A stretch of DNA of 64,000 nucleotides from Bryoerythrophyllum caledonicum (taxonomy: Eukaryota; Streptophyta; Bryopsida; Pottiales; Pottiaceae): assembly GCA_963971425.1 (NCBI GenBank), contig OZ020514.1, positions 44,545,527 through 44,609,526 of the forward strand. Direction: 5' to 3'. Under the pieces are notes generated by a model. The model worked only from the letters and a program-made list of their open reading frames with translations, did not search any database and was not told the DNA's origin. The translations under genes were made by a program, and so were the position numbers. Positions 44,818-56,442 of this stretch are shown piece by piece. The stretch's first letter is position 1; each line of letters starts with the position of its first letter.

Positions 44818-46400
44818 TAGTGACTAACAGAACCGAATACAGAATCTGAAAGTGCAACTTTCAAGATCAATTAAAGAGATTTCAACGATTGCTTTATAAA
44901 TTTGAAAGTTGCATGGAACAATACACACAGTCTTGTACACATGTGCAAAGTTGCACATCAAATTGATAACTAAACATCCTTCTACAAAGTAAAATCAACA
45001 ACTATATCTTGTACTCAGTATTGTTCAAAGAAAATCTTCAAACTTCAATATTTAGTCCAATAACCTTTTGCTTCCAAAACAACTGAAATCCTTCTTGGCA
45101 TACTTTTGTATAGTTTCTCGCAATCTTCTGCATCAAAACTAGGGTAAATACTACAAACATTCTCCGACAATTCTTGAACACCTCTTGGCCTTGGAATGAC
45201 TTGGCTTAAACGCTGTTCGAGTAGGGCCCAAAAATGTTCCATTGGATTCAAATCTGGAGATTGATTTGGCCATTGAAGGAGCTGAAATGGTCGTGAAGAG
45301 AGCCAAAACTGAACACTTTTTGCCGTATGTTTGGGATCATTATCATGTTGAAAAACCACCTTAATAGGATCTAAGTTGTAATTCTGTATGGTACCTTGCA
45401 AGTAGGTTTCTAATTTTTTTTGTACAAGTGTTGCTCCATTCTACCTTCAATTTGATACCAAACACCCGGCCCAGAAGCAGTCATACAACCCCAAATCATG
45501 ATTGGACCACCACCATATTTGATAGTTTGACTAACATGTTTAGGTCCAGGTCGTTCTCCTTCTCTCAACCAACACCAAGATCTACCATATGAGTTTATTA
45601 GGTTAATCATTGTCTCATCACTGAAAACAACCCGTCTCCAATCATCAACGGTCCAATTTTTGTATTTATGAGCAAAACTCAACCTTGCAAGAACATGTCT
45701 TTTGGCAAGTAGAGGCTTCTTTTGTTGCACACAAGCACCCAAACCAGCTTCTCTCAAAGCATGCCTCAAGGTGATGTCTGAGAAGTGTTTACCTATTTTT
45801 TCTCGAAGTTGTTTTGCAGCTGCACTTGCCGTTTTGAGACTACCAGCAGTGACAAGGTGCACACCAAGTCGCTTCTCTTGTTCTCCTAACACCTTTAGAC
45901 GTCCTCCTCTTCGCTTTTCTAGTTCACCACTAATCTCCCTCCTCATATGAGCTACTGAAGACTGACTCATTCCAAGTGAGTTTGCAACTTTTCTTGTAGA
46001 AACACCACTCCTAAGCTACACCAATGCTTGGTGCTTCAATGATTCACACAACCAAGGCATAGAGATACAATTGACAAATCAACTCTCACTATAGATAGTA
46101 CACAACAAGAGCAACACAACAAGAAAAAAATGCCTTCAAATCTTGCAAGAAGGAGTACACAATGAAATATTGAAATTCAACAAGAAGAAGCAACCAAAAC
46201 TGAGTACGCACGCCTGTATGCTTCTATAGCACTTTCCTCACAAATCCTACCTTAGATGATAATGAGATTTTTCATCCATGTAAAAGATTGGATGAATACA
46301 CACAATGGAAAAGTAATTCTATCAATTGACTTATGTGTCAGTTGGAAGGATGAATGAACTATGAGTGTTCAGATTTTGTACTCGGTTTTGTTTGTCACTG
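44818..46400 (-). mobile_element. Tc1/mariner transposon, nearly whole
   Basis: The terminal inverted repeats span about 33 bp: left TAGTGACTAACAGAACCGAA from 44818; right, reverse-complemented, CAGTGACAAACAAAACCGAG ending at 46400, with five or six mismatches in all. TA flanks both ends (44816-44817 and 46401-46402). The 1,583-bp length and single internal gene are typical of Tc1/mariner. It is the best preserved element in the window. Confidence 0.88.
45045..46060 (-). pseudogene. Tc1/mariner DDE transposase, two lesions
   Basis: It starts MPWLCESLKHQALV at 46060, with a helix-turn-helix next (TRKVANSLGMSQSSVAHMRR). The catalytic domain has VVFSDET (first Asp), VVFQHDNDPKHTAKSVQFWL (second Asp) and QSPDLNPMEHFWALLEQRL (Glu), the standard Tc1 layout, ending at 45045 after about 340 residues, the usual length. 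Two lesions are seen: a TAG at 46016-46018 where CAG would be expected, and a single-base loss in an A-run (on -) near 45405-45415. Everything else reads through, so the insertion is recent compared with its neighbours. Confidence 0.88.
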
Positions 46401-46402
46401 TA

Positions 46403-49369
46403 CATTGTACACCAATATCTTTTACAGAATTAAGTAAATTGTATAGAATATTCCAAAACTACTCAATGTACAAATATTCTGTTCAAAATATTCTTGTATA
46501 ATTTGAGCTACATTGTACACCAATATCTTTTATAGAATTAAGTATTTCATGGCTTTGACATTCTGTTGTTAGTTATGTCAAAGTATGAATGGTATACTAA
46601 CCAGATTAATTCAGTTTGGATGGGAGTGACTTCTTTTCCACTGTTGTAATCTCCCATCATGTGCATGTAACTGTATGTTCAGCTTGGTAATTGCGTTCAA
46701 TCCTTTTGCAATTCATTGCTAAACTCAACCGAAATGAAATCCCAATTTGATTATTATCATAGACCGTTGAAATGATGGCTAAGAGATTTTCAAGAGAAAT
46801 TGAGGTGAATGGTATACAAACCAGATCATTTCAACATAAATTGGCCTAGATTACTTTCTTTTCATGAAAGTCATATCATCTACATGTGTATTCGATTAGA
46901 ATTGCATCAAATGTTACACAAAAATATTTAACTAGACTTGAGCTAAATTTCATACTAAGGTATATAAAAGCTAGGATTTATTTAAATAAGGAGGCAAAAA
47001 TTTTCAGCTCGACTTGAGCATGATCGTATATAAACTTGATTTGTTATGTATCAATCAAGTTGAATTCCTAACTCGTGGTAGGTCCATATTCATCTGTAAT
47101 GTTTTACCTCTCATTTTAATGGGTACGAATATCTAAATGGTGGGCAAATTGCAATGTGCAAATTCACCAAAAATACATGTGTTTAACTAGACTGAAGCTC
47201 CATATTTCATATTCAAAAGCTCTTAATCTCCCATTATAGTAAATATGGTGTTGATATCAATTTTGACTACCAAATACCAAAATATTCTATTAATTATGAA
47301 GATGCTTTATAAAAAAATCTTCCTAGGAATATCATTTTAATTATGTTGGACCTCAACTTTATGCCATTAAATAGTAGAATCTATGGACCAAATTCTTTGC
47401 TACATCAGGCTTCTATTAACATCAAGCATTTATATAAATATTATATTATTTCTCTATTAACTTCAAAGAATAAGTATTTTCAAATACAAACATGTCATAT
47501 TAAGGCAAGTCAAACTTCATTTACACCTTGCTTAGTAGAAGGCCTAAATATGTTTTTTTAAAATTTAAGATTTTAAGATTTTGAATTTGTTTTAAACTAT
47601 TATTCTTCAAGATGTAGAGCAAAACTTTGTTTTGAACTATTAGATTTTCATTCTATAAAATTATCTTTAATAAAAATATAATTTATACTGGTCGTTTTTA
47701 ACCTCCATTTGTTATAAAAAAGATTTTGAGACTCTTATACATTCTTCTATTCTTAATCCATAAAGGTTCAAAAGTCAATTTGAAACATTGAAACTTTGAG
47801 AAGCAAATTTTCCTTTGACTACAACTAGACTTTATAAATTAAAATATGAACTAGGTTTCAATTTAAATATTGAATGAGCTATAATAATCTCAGTTCAATC
47901 TATTGTCCTGTAAAAAAAACTCAAGCCTTTTAAGACACAAAGTTTAGTTTATGTTATTTTTTCTTTGTGAGAATTTGGCAATTTTTAATAAAACACAAAA
48001 ATTATCAGATTCATGAACAAAATTTTAAGAGTTTTTTTTGTATGAATAAGCTCTAAATTTTATGTTTTACAACGTTGTTTTAATACTTTAATTAAGTTGA
48101 TGGTATTTTTGTTACAAAAGTGCCAACAACCGTCAATGAATTAAATTTTGATCCAAATAATGTATTAATAAGTTACAACAAATTTCTACAATTTAGATGT
48201 TGATATATTTGTTGTTAGTTTTATACTTCTATTATTTTGAAAGAAATATTAATTTTTGGGTAAGAAAATGGTTTGGGCCTTTGGTCAAAGAATTGGTGTT
48301 CAATGCGTTAGCTTCATATATGATAAACCTTGTGATTGTATAAATTTGATACCATGGACAATTAAGGCACTTTAATCTTCTTTCATATCCAAAAACTTAA
48401 TTAGATCCATTGATCATGTTATTTTACTATTTAAGATTAAGATTCTACAATAAAAAATTAAAAAAAAAACCTTCTTCTTTTCACTTTTTATATTAGATTT
48501 GGCAATTTTGAACTTAATCTTGTGAGACATTTAAGGAACATTAGATGTTAATAACTTTTATTTAATACTGATGATATGTAATTTTTTTTATTATGTTATA
48601 TTGCACTATATTCCTACTATTTATGTACATGATACAATATGCAATATAAAAGTGGTTATACTTATTAATGTATTCCATAATACACTTGTAACAATTAGTT
48701 AGTAATTTTTATAAAATGCATATTAGTTATAAGAATGTATGTTTACTTCATAAGCTTTCATGAGTGCATCATTTTGAAGTTCTCTTTCCAAATTATGTAG
48801 TTTTTGCTTGTCCGACGCTATAAGTTTTTGAAACCTTGAATGCTCTCTCAAGATCGAAGCTGTGGTTAATTTGACCTAGTGCCATTTGCCACAAAATGGT
48901 AACAGTCATTGTCATATTGATACATCTTAAGTAATAAATAAGTAAGAAAAAGACTTTTTATAAAAAAAATAATCAACTATAGTGCTCATTTTTGGTTTTG
49001 ATAGTTTCAAAATTTGTCTACACTAAATTCCAAAAATAATTCTTCTAGGATGGGCTTTTATATTGATTGGGTAGGTTTATAAGTTGTTAACTTATTAAGT
49101 GGATTTCTTCTCAAAGTTATAAAAATCTATGTACTTTAAAGAAGCAAATCCTAAATTTTGGCTGTGCATTAGCAGTACATACATTATGTAATATATAAAT
49201 ACATAGGTGTAAGATTTGTAAGATATTTCTAATCATTTTTGAAGGCCTAACGTATACAAATGAAGTGTTTGTAGAAATCTCTTCTACATTATAATGTAAG
49301 CGAAACATAGATATTATGTGTTACCATGTATTCAATTGCAAATATATGTATATATATATATATTTTTTT
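46403..49369. other. Gene-poor AT-rich stretch
   Basis: About 3 kb of strongly AT-rich DNA. The near-repeat acattgtacaccaatatctttta occurs twice (46401 and 46510), just right of the Tc1/mariner element. No coding domain is visible on either strand. Confidence 0.55.
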
Positions 49370-49660
49370 TTTATAGGTAGATAAGTAGGTAGCTAAACAT
49401 GTAGGTAGGTAGATAAATAGGTAGCTAGATAGTTAGCTAGATAAATAGATAGCTAGATAGATAGATAGATAGCTAGATAGATAGATAGATAGATAACTAG
49501 ATCGATAGTTTGATAGATCGATAGCTAGATAGATCGATAGACCAATAGACCAATAGATCGATAGACTGATAGACCGATAGACCGATAGACCGATAGACCG
49601 ATAAACCGATAAATCGATAGATAAATAGATCAATAGGTAGATTGATAGATGGATGGATGA
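49370..49660. repeat. GATA-type microsatellite with a gatagacc 8-mer core
   Basis: Begins as (TAGG)(TAGA) mixtures, becomes (GATA)n with c/g variants, and includes five tandem gatagacc units at about 49560-49605. The minus-strand YLSIYLSI-type frame is an artefact of this repeat. Confidence 0.92.
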
Positions 49661-49676
49661 AATAAAGGGAAAAATT

Positions 49677-51630
49677 GTTTTACAACTTCCAACTTTGACA
49701 ACCTTCCAAGGGTTGTGAATTTGTTATTTCAGCATGAAATTTTTGTCACAAGATTATTGTTGTGTTGATAACATGTGTGAAAATTATCAATGCCAAAAGA
49801 TATACACATAAAATAGTTATTGAAAATCTACCAACGTGTATGTCCTCCATTAGTGTCAATCAGTGCGTGTAACCTAAAGGGCATAGAATGACATAATTGA
49901 AGGAGCTGTGCACCACTAACTGACTTTCACTCTCTTTCAAGAACTACCATTAATGCATTTATGTTTCTAGGACATTCCTTATCACGTTGTATTGCATCTT
50001 TTAGAATCTTCCACAGGTCCTCAATTGGATTGAGATTGGAAGAGTTTGTACACCAATTGAGCTTTTCACAAAGGCGCGTTTGTCTCCATTCTTTACATAT
50101 TTTGCTGCAATGGACGGGTGCGCCTTGTTCCATGAGCATTGCGTATGGAACTTTATCCATGAAATGAAATAATTGCCCTTTGTAAACCACTTCTAAAAAA
50201 TGCTTTGTAGAATGTCTATATTTAAGCATAAAAACAAGTTTTGACTTTTGTCTTTGAGCAAATGTGCCCCAAGGAAGTCTGTCCACTTTTAAAAGTAGGA
50301 ACCATACAATTTGATGAATAATGCTCATATGTAGTTTTCCAAATATAAACTTGTCTCAATTTCTTTCCAATTTCAAAGGTAAATTCATCTGCTCAAACAA
50401 TATGCTCCCAATCTTTTATGCTCCATCCATGGTACTTCTGAGCAAAAACCAGCCTTTGAAATATGTGACTAAGTGTCAAAAAAGGTATTTTGATTGCGAT
50501 TCGATTGAAAATGCTACTTCTAGGTAAGAGCCTTTGAATAGTATGATTACACACTAAAATAGGGCATATATTGGCAAACTCAGATATTGGCGAGCGACAA
50601 TTATTTTTTTAGTAACGCAAAAACACTACGCACATCTCTATCACTAAGTTTTGTAGTGTGGCTTCCACCACAAGGTTTGTACTTGTAAGTTTCATCTTTA
50701 AATATTTTCAAAAACCTCTAAATTGTTCTAACGGAAACGTTGATAGTGGTTGCTAATTGAACTTGAGTACTCCCTCCCTAAGTCATATCTATAATAAGTC
50801 CACAAATTTCATCTGAAATCGCCTTATGAAATATGTTAGATTTTCTTTTACTAGGCTAACAAAATCTTATACTCTCATCAACATTAACAATTTCAAACAA
50901 AATTAGTCACTCAACAACACCCACTCAATTACATCACTCAGTCCATTAGGCATAACCACATACATATCACTTAGCCTCATAGAAATAACCACATACACAT
51001 CACTCATGAGGTATAAGCATGCATTTCTAAATTATCTATATTTGCAGGCATAAGCAACACGCATAACCACATACACATCACTCAACAGGCATAAGTTAGC
51101 ATGACTAAATTACTCATGCAACACATCACTCCATGTCTCACACATAACACACTCTTTGTCTCTGCTCTCACCTGTACTCCACCATTCAATGATCACAAAT
51201 CACATACAACATTCCCTTAAGTTTACACAATAGTGCTCAATTGATATTTGGAGGAAAAACTTCGTCATGCGTGTATGATGCAAGTGGTTTCTTTTTAATG
51301 TGACAACTCCACACCTCTACATTTGGATGTTATTGATTTATTTTAGATGCATTTATGAGTAGGCATTGTGTCACATGGATAAATTCAATGAAGAATCATG
51401 AGGTGTCAAAGATATTTCAACATTTTCACCATGTCCTTGAATTGGTTAATGTAGTTACACACGTTGGTAGATTTTGAATATCTATGTTTGTGTGAATCTT
51501 TTGGCCTCAAAAATTTCTACACGTGTTATCAACATAACAATGATTTTGTGACAAAAATTTCATGTTACATTATCAAATTCTCAGCCCTAGAGATGCTGTC
51601 AAAGTTGGAAGTTGTGAAACAATTTTCCCC
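49677..51630 (-). mobile_element. Tc1-like relic with ~170-bp inverted arms
   Basis: The left arm (about 49677-49840, gggaaaaattgtttt... ctaccaacgtgta) is the reverse complement of the right arm (about 51457-51630), with perhaps 75-80% identity. Between the arms, on -, lies a decayed Tc1 transposase. Long inverted arms are known for some Tc1 relatives. Further copies of the arm sequence continue to the right. The target duplication is not clear. Confidence 0.7.
49927..50328 (-). pseudogene. Tc1-like transposase fragment, decayed
   Basis: It contains MLMEQGAPVHCSKICKEWRQ followed by SSNLNPIEDLWKILKDAIQ, the second-Asp and Glu blocks of a Tc1 DDE domain. Upstream (50,340-50,900 on -) weaker pieces of the DNA-binding and first-Asp part can be guessed in several frames. 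It is far more decayed than the transposase at 45045-46060 and belongs to a different subfamily. Confidence 0.65.
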
Positions 51631-51648
51631 TTTGTTTCTCACAACTAC

Positions 51649-51900
51649 ACCAGTTGGTAGATTTGGGATATCATTTTTTTGGTGCGTCTTTTGGACTTGA
51701 ATTTTATTGCATGTGTACTTAACATTAAGTTATTTCCACTCCAAAAATTCTATGGGATATTTTTTTTCTTCAATCCTTGGAACGGTGTCATGTTGGCACC
51801 TTTGAAACTTTTCTTACAACTAACCCTGTTGGTAAATTTTGAATATCTTTTTATTGTATAAATCTCATGGCCTTGAAATTTAATGTAAGTTTATTCAACA
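51649..51900. repeat. Extra tandem copies of the Tc1-like arm
   Basis: The arm motif gttggtagatttt/ggga/gatatc recurs at about 51655 and 51829 after the right arm at 51464. Each is followed by ttttggccttgaaattt- and aacaacataa-like words, giving a period near 180 bases. This looks like two further, shorter copies of the terminal repeat joined in tandem. Confidence 0.65.
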
Positions 51901-53886
51901 TATAGGCAAAAAAATTCTAAAACTACATGGTAAAATAAAATAAAATTAGCCCACAGGAGGGTGTCAACGTTGGCAGCAGTGAGGACACTATCCTTGGAAT
52001 TGCACAAGGCGCCAATTTGGATGTCACCCCATTATACACTAACGCCACCATCACCAAAGTTAGAGAATATCTCTTCCAAATAAATAAAGACCAACGCAAG
52101 CAAGCTCAAAATAAATCGAGGCATGACTGCCTTTGAAGCTTTCATTGTTCGACCTGACACACCATTCCACTATTATCTTATTTATTTTTATATGAAAAAC
52201 ATGTTTCTACTTTGAAGTAAAAGTGTTGATTTGTATTTGTATTCTTTTGCAATGGGCTTGGTAGTCTACATATGAATTCTTCCGTCATTAGTGAAATTAA
52301 AAGTGTCAAAGTAAAAGTTGTGTAAAGTAAAAGCAAGAAATCTTTCAAAAACGTGTGTAAACTTGATCTCATAAACGCACAAAAACCATACATATAGTGT
52401 ATATAAAAGATAGATGGACGACTAAATGGACCGTTGTCTCTTGTGAAATAAGATTTTCAAATAAAATAAAAAACAAAAGTATAAATATAAATTATAGGAT
52501 GAGCTTAATCGCACGTACGCGGTCATGGAAACCAATTCTATTATGTACATAGACTAGTGAAACCCGTGTCCTTAACTGTTAAGTAATCACGTCCCGGTCC
52601 TCTCCTCCACAATCCCCATCCCCTTGCCTCTGCCCCCTCATTCGCGTCCGAATCCGCGTCCTCGTCCACCCGTTCTCTTCCTGCTCACATTCACGGGTGG
52701 ATCTTTTCACAATATTTATTTGCATTTGGGTATATATGGTTGTTCTATTCTTCAATGTAAACCATAAGAAATTCAAGCTTAAATATAGAAAAAATTGGCA
52801 ACATAGGCATGACCACTTTGTACATAGATTGTATAATGGATGATCGTAACATTCTAGAAAGACTTCAAAGCAAAAAAATATGCTCTAAACATTGGTATAA
52901 AATCATCATCATCAGAGAAGAGACAACAATCTTCATATTGGACAGTTCACAACAATGAATGAAGATTTTGCAAACCACAAACACAACTCGGATTTTACCT
53001 TGACCAAATATGAATAAATCCAGCTCTAATACACCATATGGTAATAAAGTACTTAACATACAAAATCAAACATGCCAAGCTAACCAAGCATCCAAAATTA
53101 TTCCACGCCGGTGCTCCACCATCCACAAATAGGCTGGAAAACTTCTAAATCATATACACCAATTATGACAATGTAAACAACCAGATTGTACCAACACAAG
53201 TTTTTATATTGGTTTTGTATCCAATCGCCAAAACAAATTTTTGAGAATGTAACTGTAGGATCTTTGTCTGAACTTTTAAAACATGAATTACGTGGTAAAT
53301 ATGTAGTGTTGTAAAGTATAAAATAATATATTTAATAATCATTTTTAATGAAAAATATAAGTGTCATAAAAAAATTTCTAAAAGTAAGAGCACCAAGGTA
53401 AAAGCACAAAATCTTTACAAAACACAGATAAACTCAATTGCATGGACAAATAGATAGGCAAAAACCAATTCTATTATTCATTTCTAGAGGAACTTGTATC
53501 CTCCGGACTCAATATTGTTTTGTGTTTAGTCCCGATTTCCTTTACAGTGATAATATTAATTAATTTTTCAAATTGATATTAACATTAGCCCCTATTCTTC
53601 TAATGGAGGACAAATTGTCAAAACTCATCACATCCACTAAGAGCAATTTTACCCTATGACACTAGTAGAAATCTAGAGATAAATAACTACAACACAAATA
53701 ACGAGGCAGGAAACAATAACTTAAATATAACTCTAGAACGGCTAAGCTGCTCGTTTTTTACTGCAAAACTACCCGAGTAATTTTGCAGTTATTGATTTTT
53801 TTGTGAGCAGCAGGGGGATGAATGTAACATGACTTTTAGTATCATTTTTGTTGTCATCTCTAGGTTTTCATCTAAATATTGTCAAG
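51901..53886. other. No supported gene
   Basis: AT-rich. A short frame near 51990-52120 (LDVTPLYTN, FQINKDQRKQAQ) might be a gag-like fragment but is too short to call. Nothing else is recognised. Confidence 0.45.
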
Positions 53887-54230
53887 TAGTGTTGATGTAG
53901 CAAATACGTTGATGATGTGGATTGGGCCTTAGTAATTCCGTAGTAATACAATCAAGAATAAGTAATCAATAATTGTACAACAACGCAGACAATAGTATAA
54001 TTTATGTCTAAAGACAAACTCATGGATATTTTTACATAAGTATCGACATGGATTGATGCCTATTTACGTCTAGTAGTATTGATGTGTCAAATATGTGGGT
54101 AACGTGGATTGTACCTCAGTAAGTCTCTTGTAATACATTCGAGAATTACTAATCAATAACACTAAAATTACTCGTGCAATAATGTAATCTATGATTAAAA
54201 ATGAACTCATTGCCATTATCTAGATGTATT
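53887..54230. repeat. Tandem duplication, period 186 bp, diverged
   Basis: gtagtgttgatgtagcaaat at 53887 recurs as gtagtattgatgtgtcaaat at 54073, followed in both by ggattg(g/t)(g/a)cc, agtaatac-/tgtaatac- and aatcaataa words. Non-coding and diverged. Confidence 0.7.
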
Positions 54231-54299
54231 TGAGTAGATAAACGATTTATGTGTAGTGATTATTATATCATTTCAAAGTTATACACTTCTACTGTGTTG

Positions 54300-54387
54300 A
54301 GTCATTCTAAAGTTATATCAGAGTCATTTTGTAGCTATATCATAGTCATTTTGTAGTTATATCATAGTCATATTGTAGTTGTTTAGA
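54300..54387. repeat. 22-bp tandem repeat, four units
   Basis: Four consecutive units of agtcattttgtagttatatc with small changes. Confidence 0.85.
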
Positions 54388-55412
54388 ATAAGTATATAAT
54401 TATTGTATAGCTATGCATCTGAATGAATTGTTTAATTACAATTGTATTTGGTAGTTTGGCAATATTATATAAGAGATTTAGTAATACGATGTGGAAAATT
54501 TAGAGATTTAGTGATATTTTAGAATATCCAGGTTTTGAAGCTCAGCCATGACTAAGGGCTGGTTTTTAATTAGCCATGTATTTTTGGCATTGGTAGGAAT
54601 TGTGGTACTACGTTGAAGCTCAAATTTTGGAGCATTTTGTTGAAAGGGACTATACTTCACTATTTATTTACTATAGTACTTGTAAACAAAGCATTAAGTC
54701 TGTATGGGTTTTCAAGCACATATTGTGTACGCAATCAGTAGTATTACGTATCTAATATCAAATCAATTCACTTCAGAATAACTCTCTAAACACTATGTAA
54801 TAACTATAAAGAATTGATCTCAATAACTTTTCAATAACTGTAAAGTTACCCGATTAGTCATTGAAAATTGGCTGAAATGAATATAACACAACTCTAGAAC
54901 AACTATACAACAACTATTGAATAACAATGACATAATTAAAAATAATTGTAAATAACTAGAGAAAAACTACAAAATTACTAATAAATAACTATGTAGCATG
55001 AACATAGATTTTGTCCAACCAAACGCCTCCATGTAATAGCAAGTGGTTCTCAAAAGAAATGACACGTAAGCTGCCACATATGATTAGACGTCATCATCAA
55101 TGTCAACTGCCACCTTAATCTCCACGTCATTGTGAAATCCACGTCAATATCCACCTCAAATTCTACGTACCACTCAAATCCACGTCATCAACCACCTCAT
55201 TGTTGCCCCATGATGTTGTTCCATGTTAGCAGATGGATGAAAAATTCACGTGGCAAAAAGAATAACTACAAAAATCAATAACTCTCAACAATATTTGTGC
55301 TTGTTTCAAAACTTTATGCAACTATTCTTTGGTTTTGCCTCTTTGTTTAGTTTTTGATTTCCAATCTATAAGTGAACAAAGAGGCAAACCCTAGTTATTT
55401 CTAGTAGAAATA
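54388..55412. other. No gene seen
   Basis: AT-rich, with recurrent aataactn words (54,780-55,000) and ccacgtca words (55,080-55,200). No inverted termini found. Confidence 0.45.
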
Positions 55413-55429
55413 TCATTGCGAGCATGTCC

Positions 55430-55962
55430 AGGGTGGAGGCATGCCGAAATTGAGGTCCTCCGGCAGGGTTGTGCGTGGAAGCTGTAGTGTCGTGCGGGTA
55501 GTTGGGCTAGTGCCCACCAACCTACCGTCGCAGGAAATTGAGAAAGGCCGCAAGATACATGTCAAATTGGAAGTGGCCTTGTAGCCCGGAAATGATTTTG
55601 TTTCCACGGCTAAAACAAAATTCTTGGCGTTGAAGCGCTAGTCTTGGAACCAGGCCTAGAGCGGGATGGCGCCTCTAATTGTAGTGGTGGCGCGGCTTGG
55701 ACAACGTGCCTTGGGATGGCGTTATTTCACCCCGGCGAGCGTAGCTCGACGCCGCAGCCTCGTTGGGGTGAAAGGCTTGGTGGCTGGGTCTGAGCCCGCC
55801 AGCCGGCTGCCCTCTTGCGCTCGCGAAATTTCTCAACCGCCCGCCCGCCCGGTCTCCCTCCGCCCGCGCTCCCTCTTCTGCCTGGTCTCCCCTCTCCCGC
55901 CCGCCCGATCTCTCCTCCTCCCTCCAGAACGCCGTGTTTTTTTTTTGGCAGTTTTCTCATGA
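55430..55962 (+). pseudogene. Possible decayed coding segment with a GC-rich end
   Basis: One + frame reads RVVRGSCSVVRVVGLVPTNL, then KGRKIHVKLEVAL and NDFVSTAKTKFLALKR, into MAPLIVVVARLGQR at 55666. It is interrupted by three stops, all TAG. From 55,800 to 55,930 the DNA is C-rich (cccgcccgcccgg). That part could be a promoter or leader of the downstream MULE gene. No domain is recognised. Confidence 0.3.
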
Positions 55963-56442
55963 TGGCGCCACGACATTTTTCGCCCCCCACATTCAGAGCT
56001 TGCAGCCACCTTCCAACGCCTCCACCCCATCAATGTATATGTTTGATTTTGAATGGTTGAAGTTGTGTGTGTGGACGTTGATGTTCTCTTTCATGTTTCT
56101 TTACAAATGGTTTTTGAGAGGGTTGTGAGAGTTTAGGGTGATGTCTTCATGTTGTTTTCATACTTTATCAACCTAGGTTTTGCAAGGATGTACTCTCCTG
56201 AAATTGCTTTGAGGACCTCTCAACTTCTTCCTTGATCTCCTTGGTGTAGGATACTGCGTTGAAGAGAGATTGTATAGGGTTTAGGGTGATTTCAGAAGTT
56301 TACTCATCGTCTTTTGCATGTTTATGGTTTACTGGAGCACCTTCATGTGCTACGTATTTGGAGATACGGATTGGCAAGTCTGTGTTTAAAAAACAAGGTT
56401 TGAGAAATTGTAGATCAGATTTGCGTAGGACAGGAGACTCTA

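Noticed and set aside
49433-49633. Frame reading YLSIYLSI repeats on the minus strand
   Set aside because: Translation of the GATA microsatellite.
55800-55930. C-rich stretch as a CpG-island promoter
   Set aside because: Plants lack canonical CpG islands and no core promoter is visible. It may simply be a simple-sequence run.
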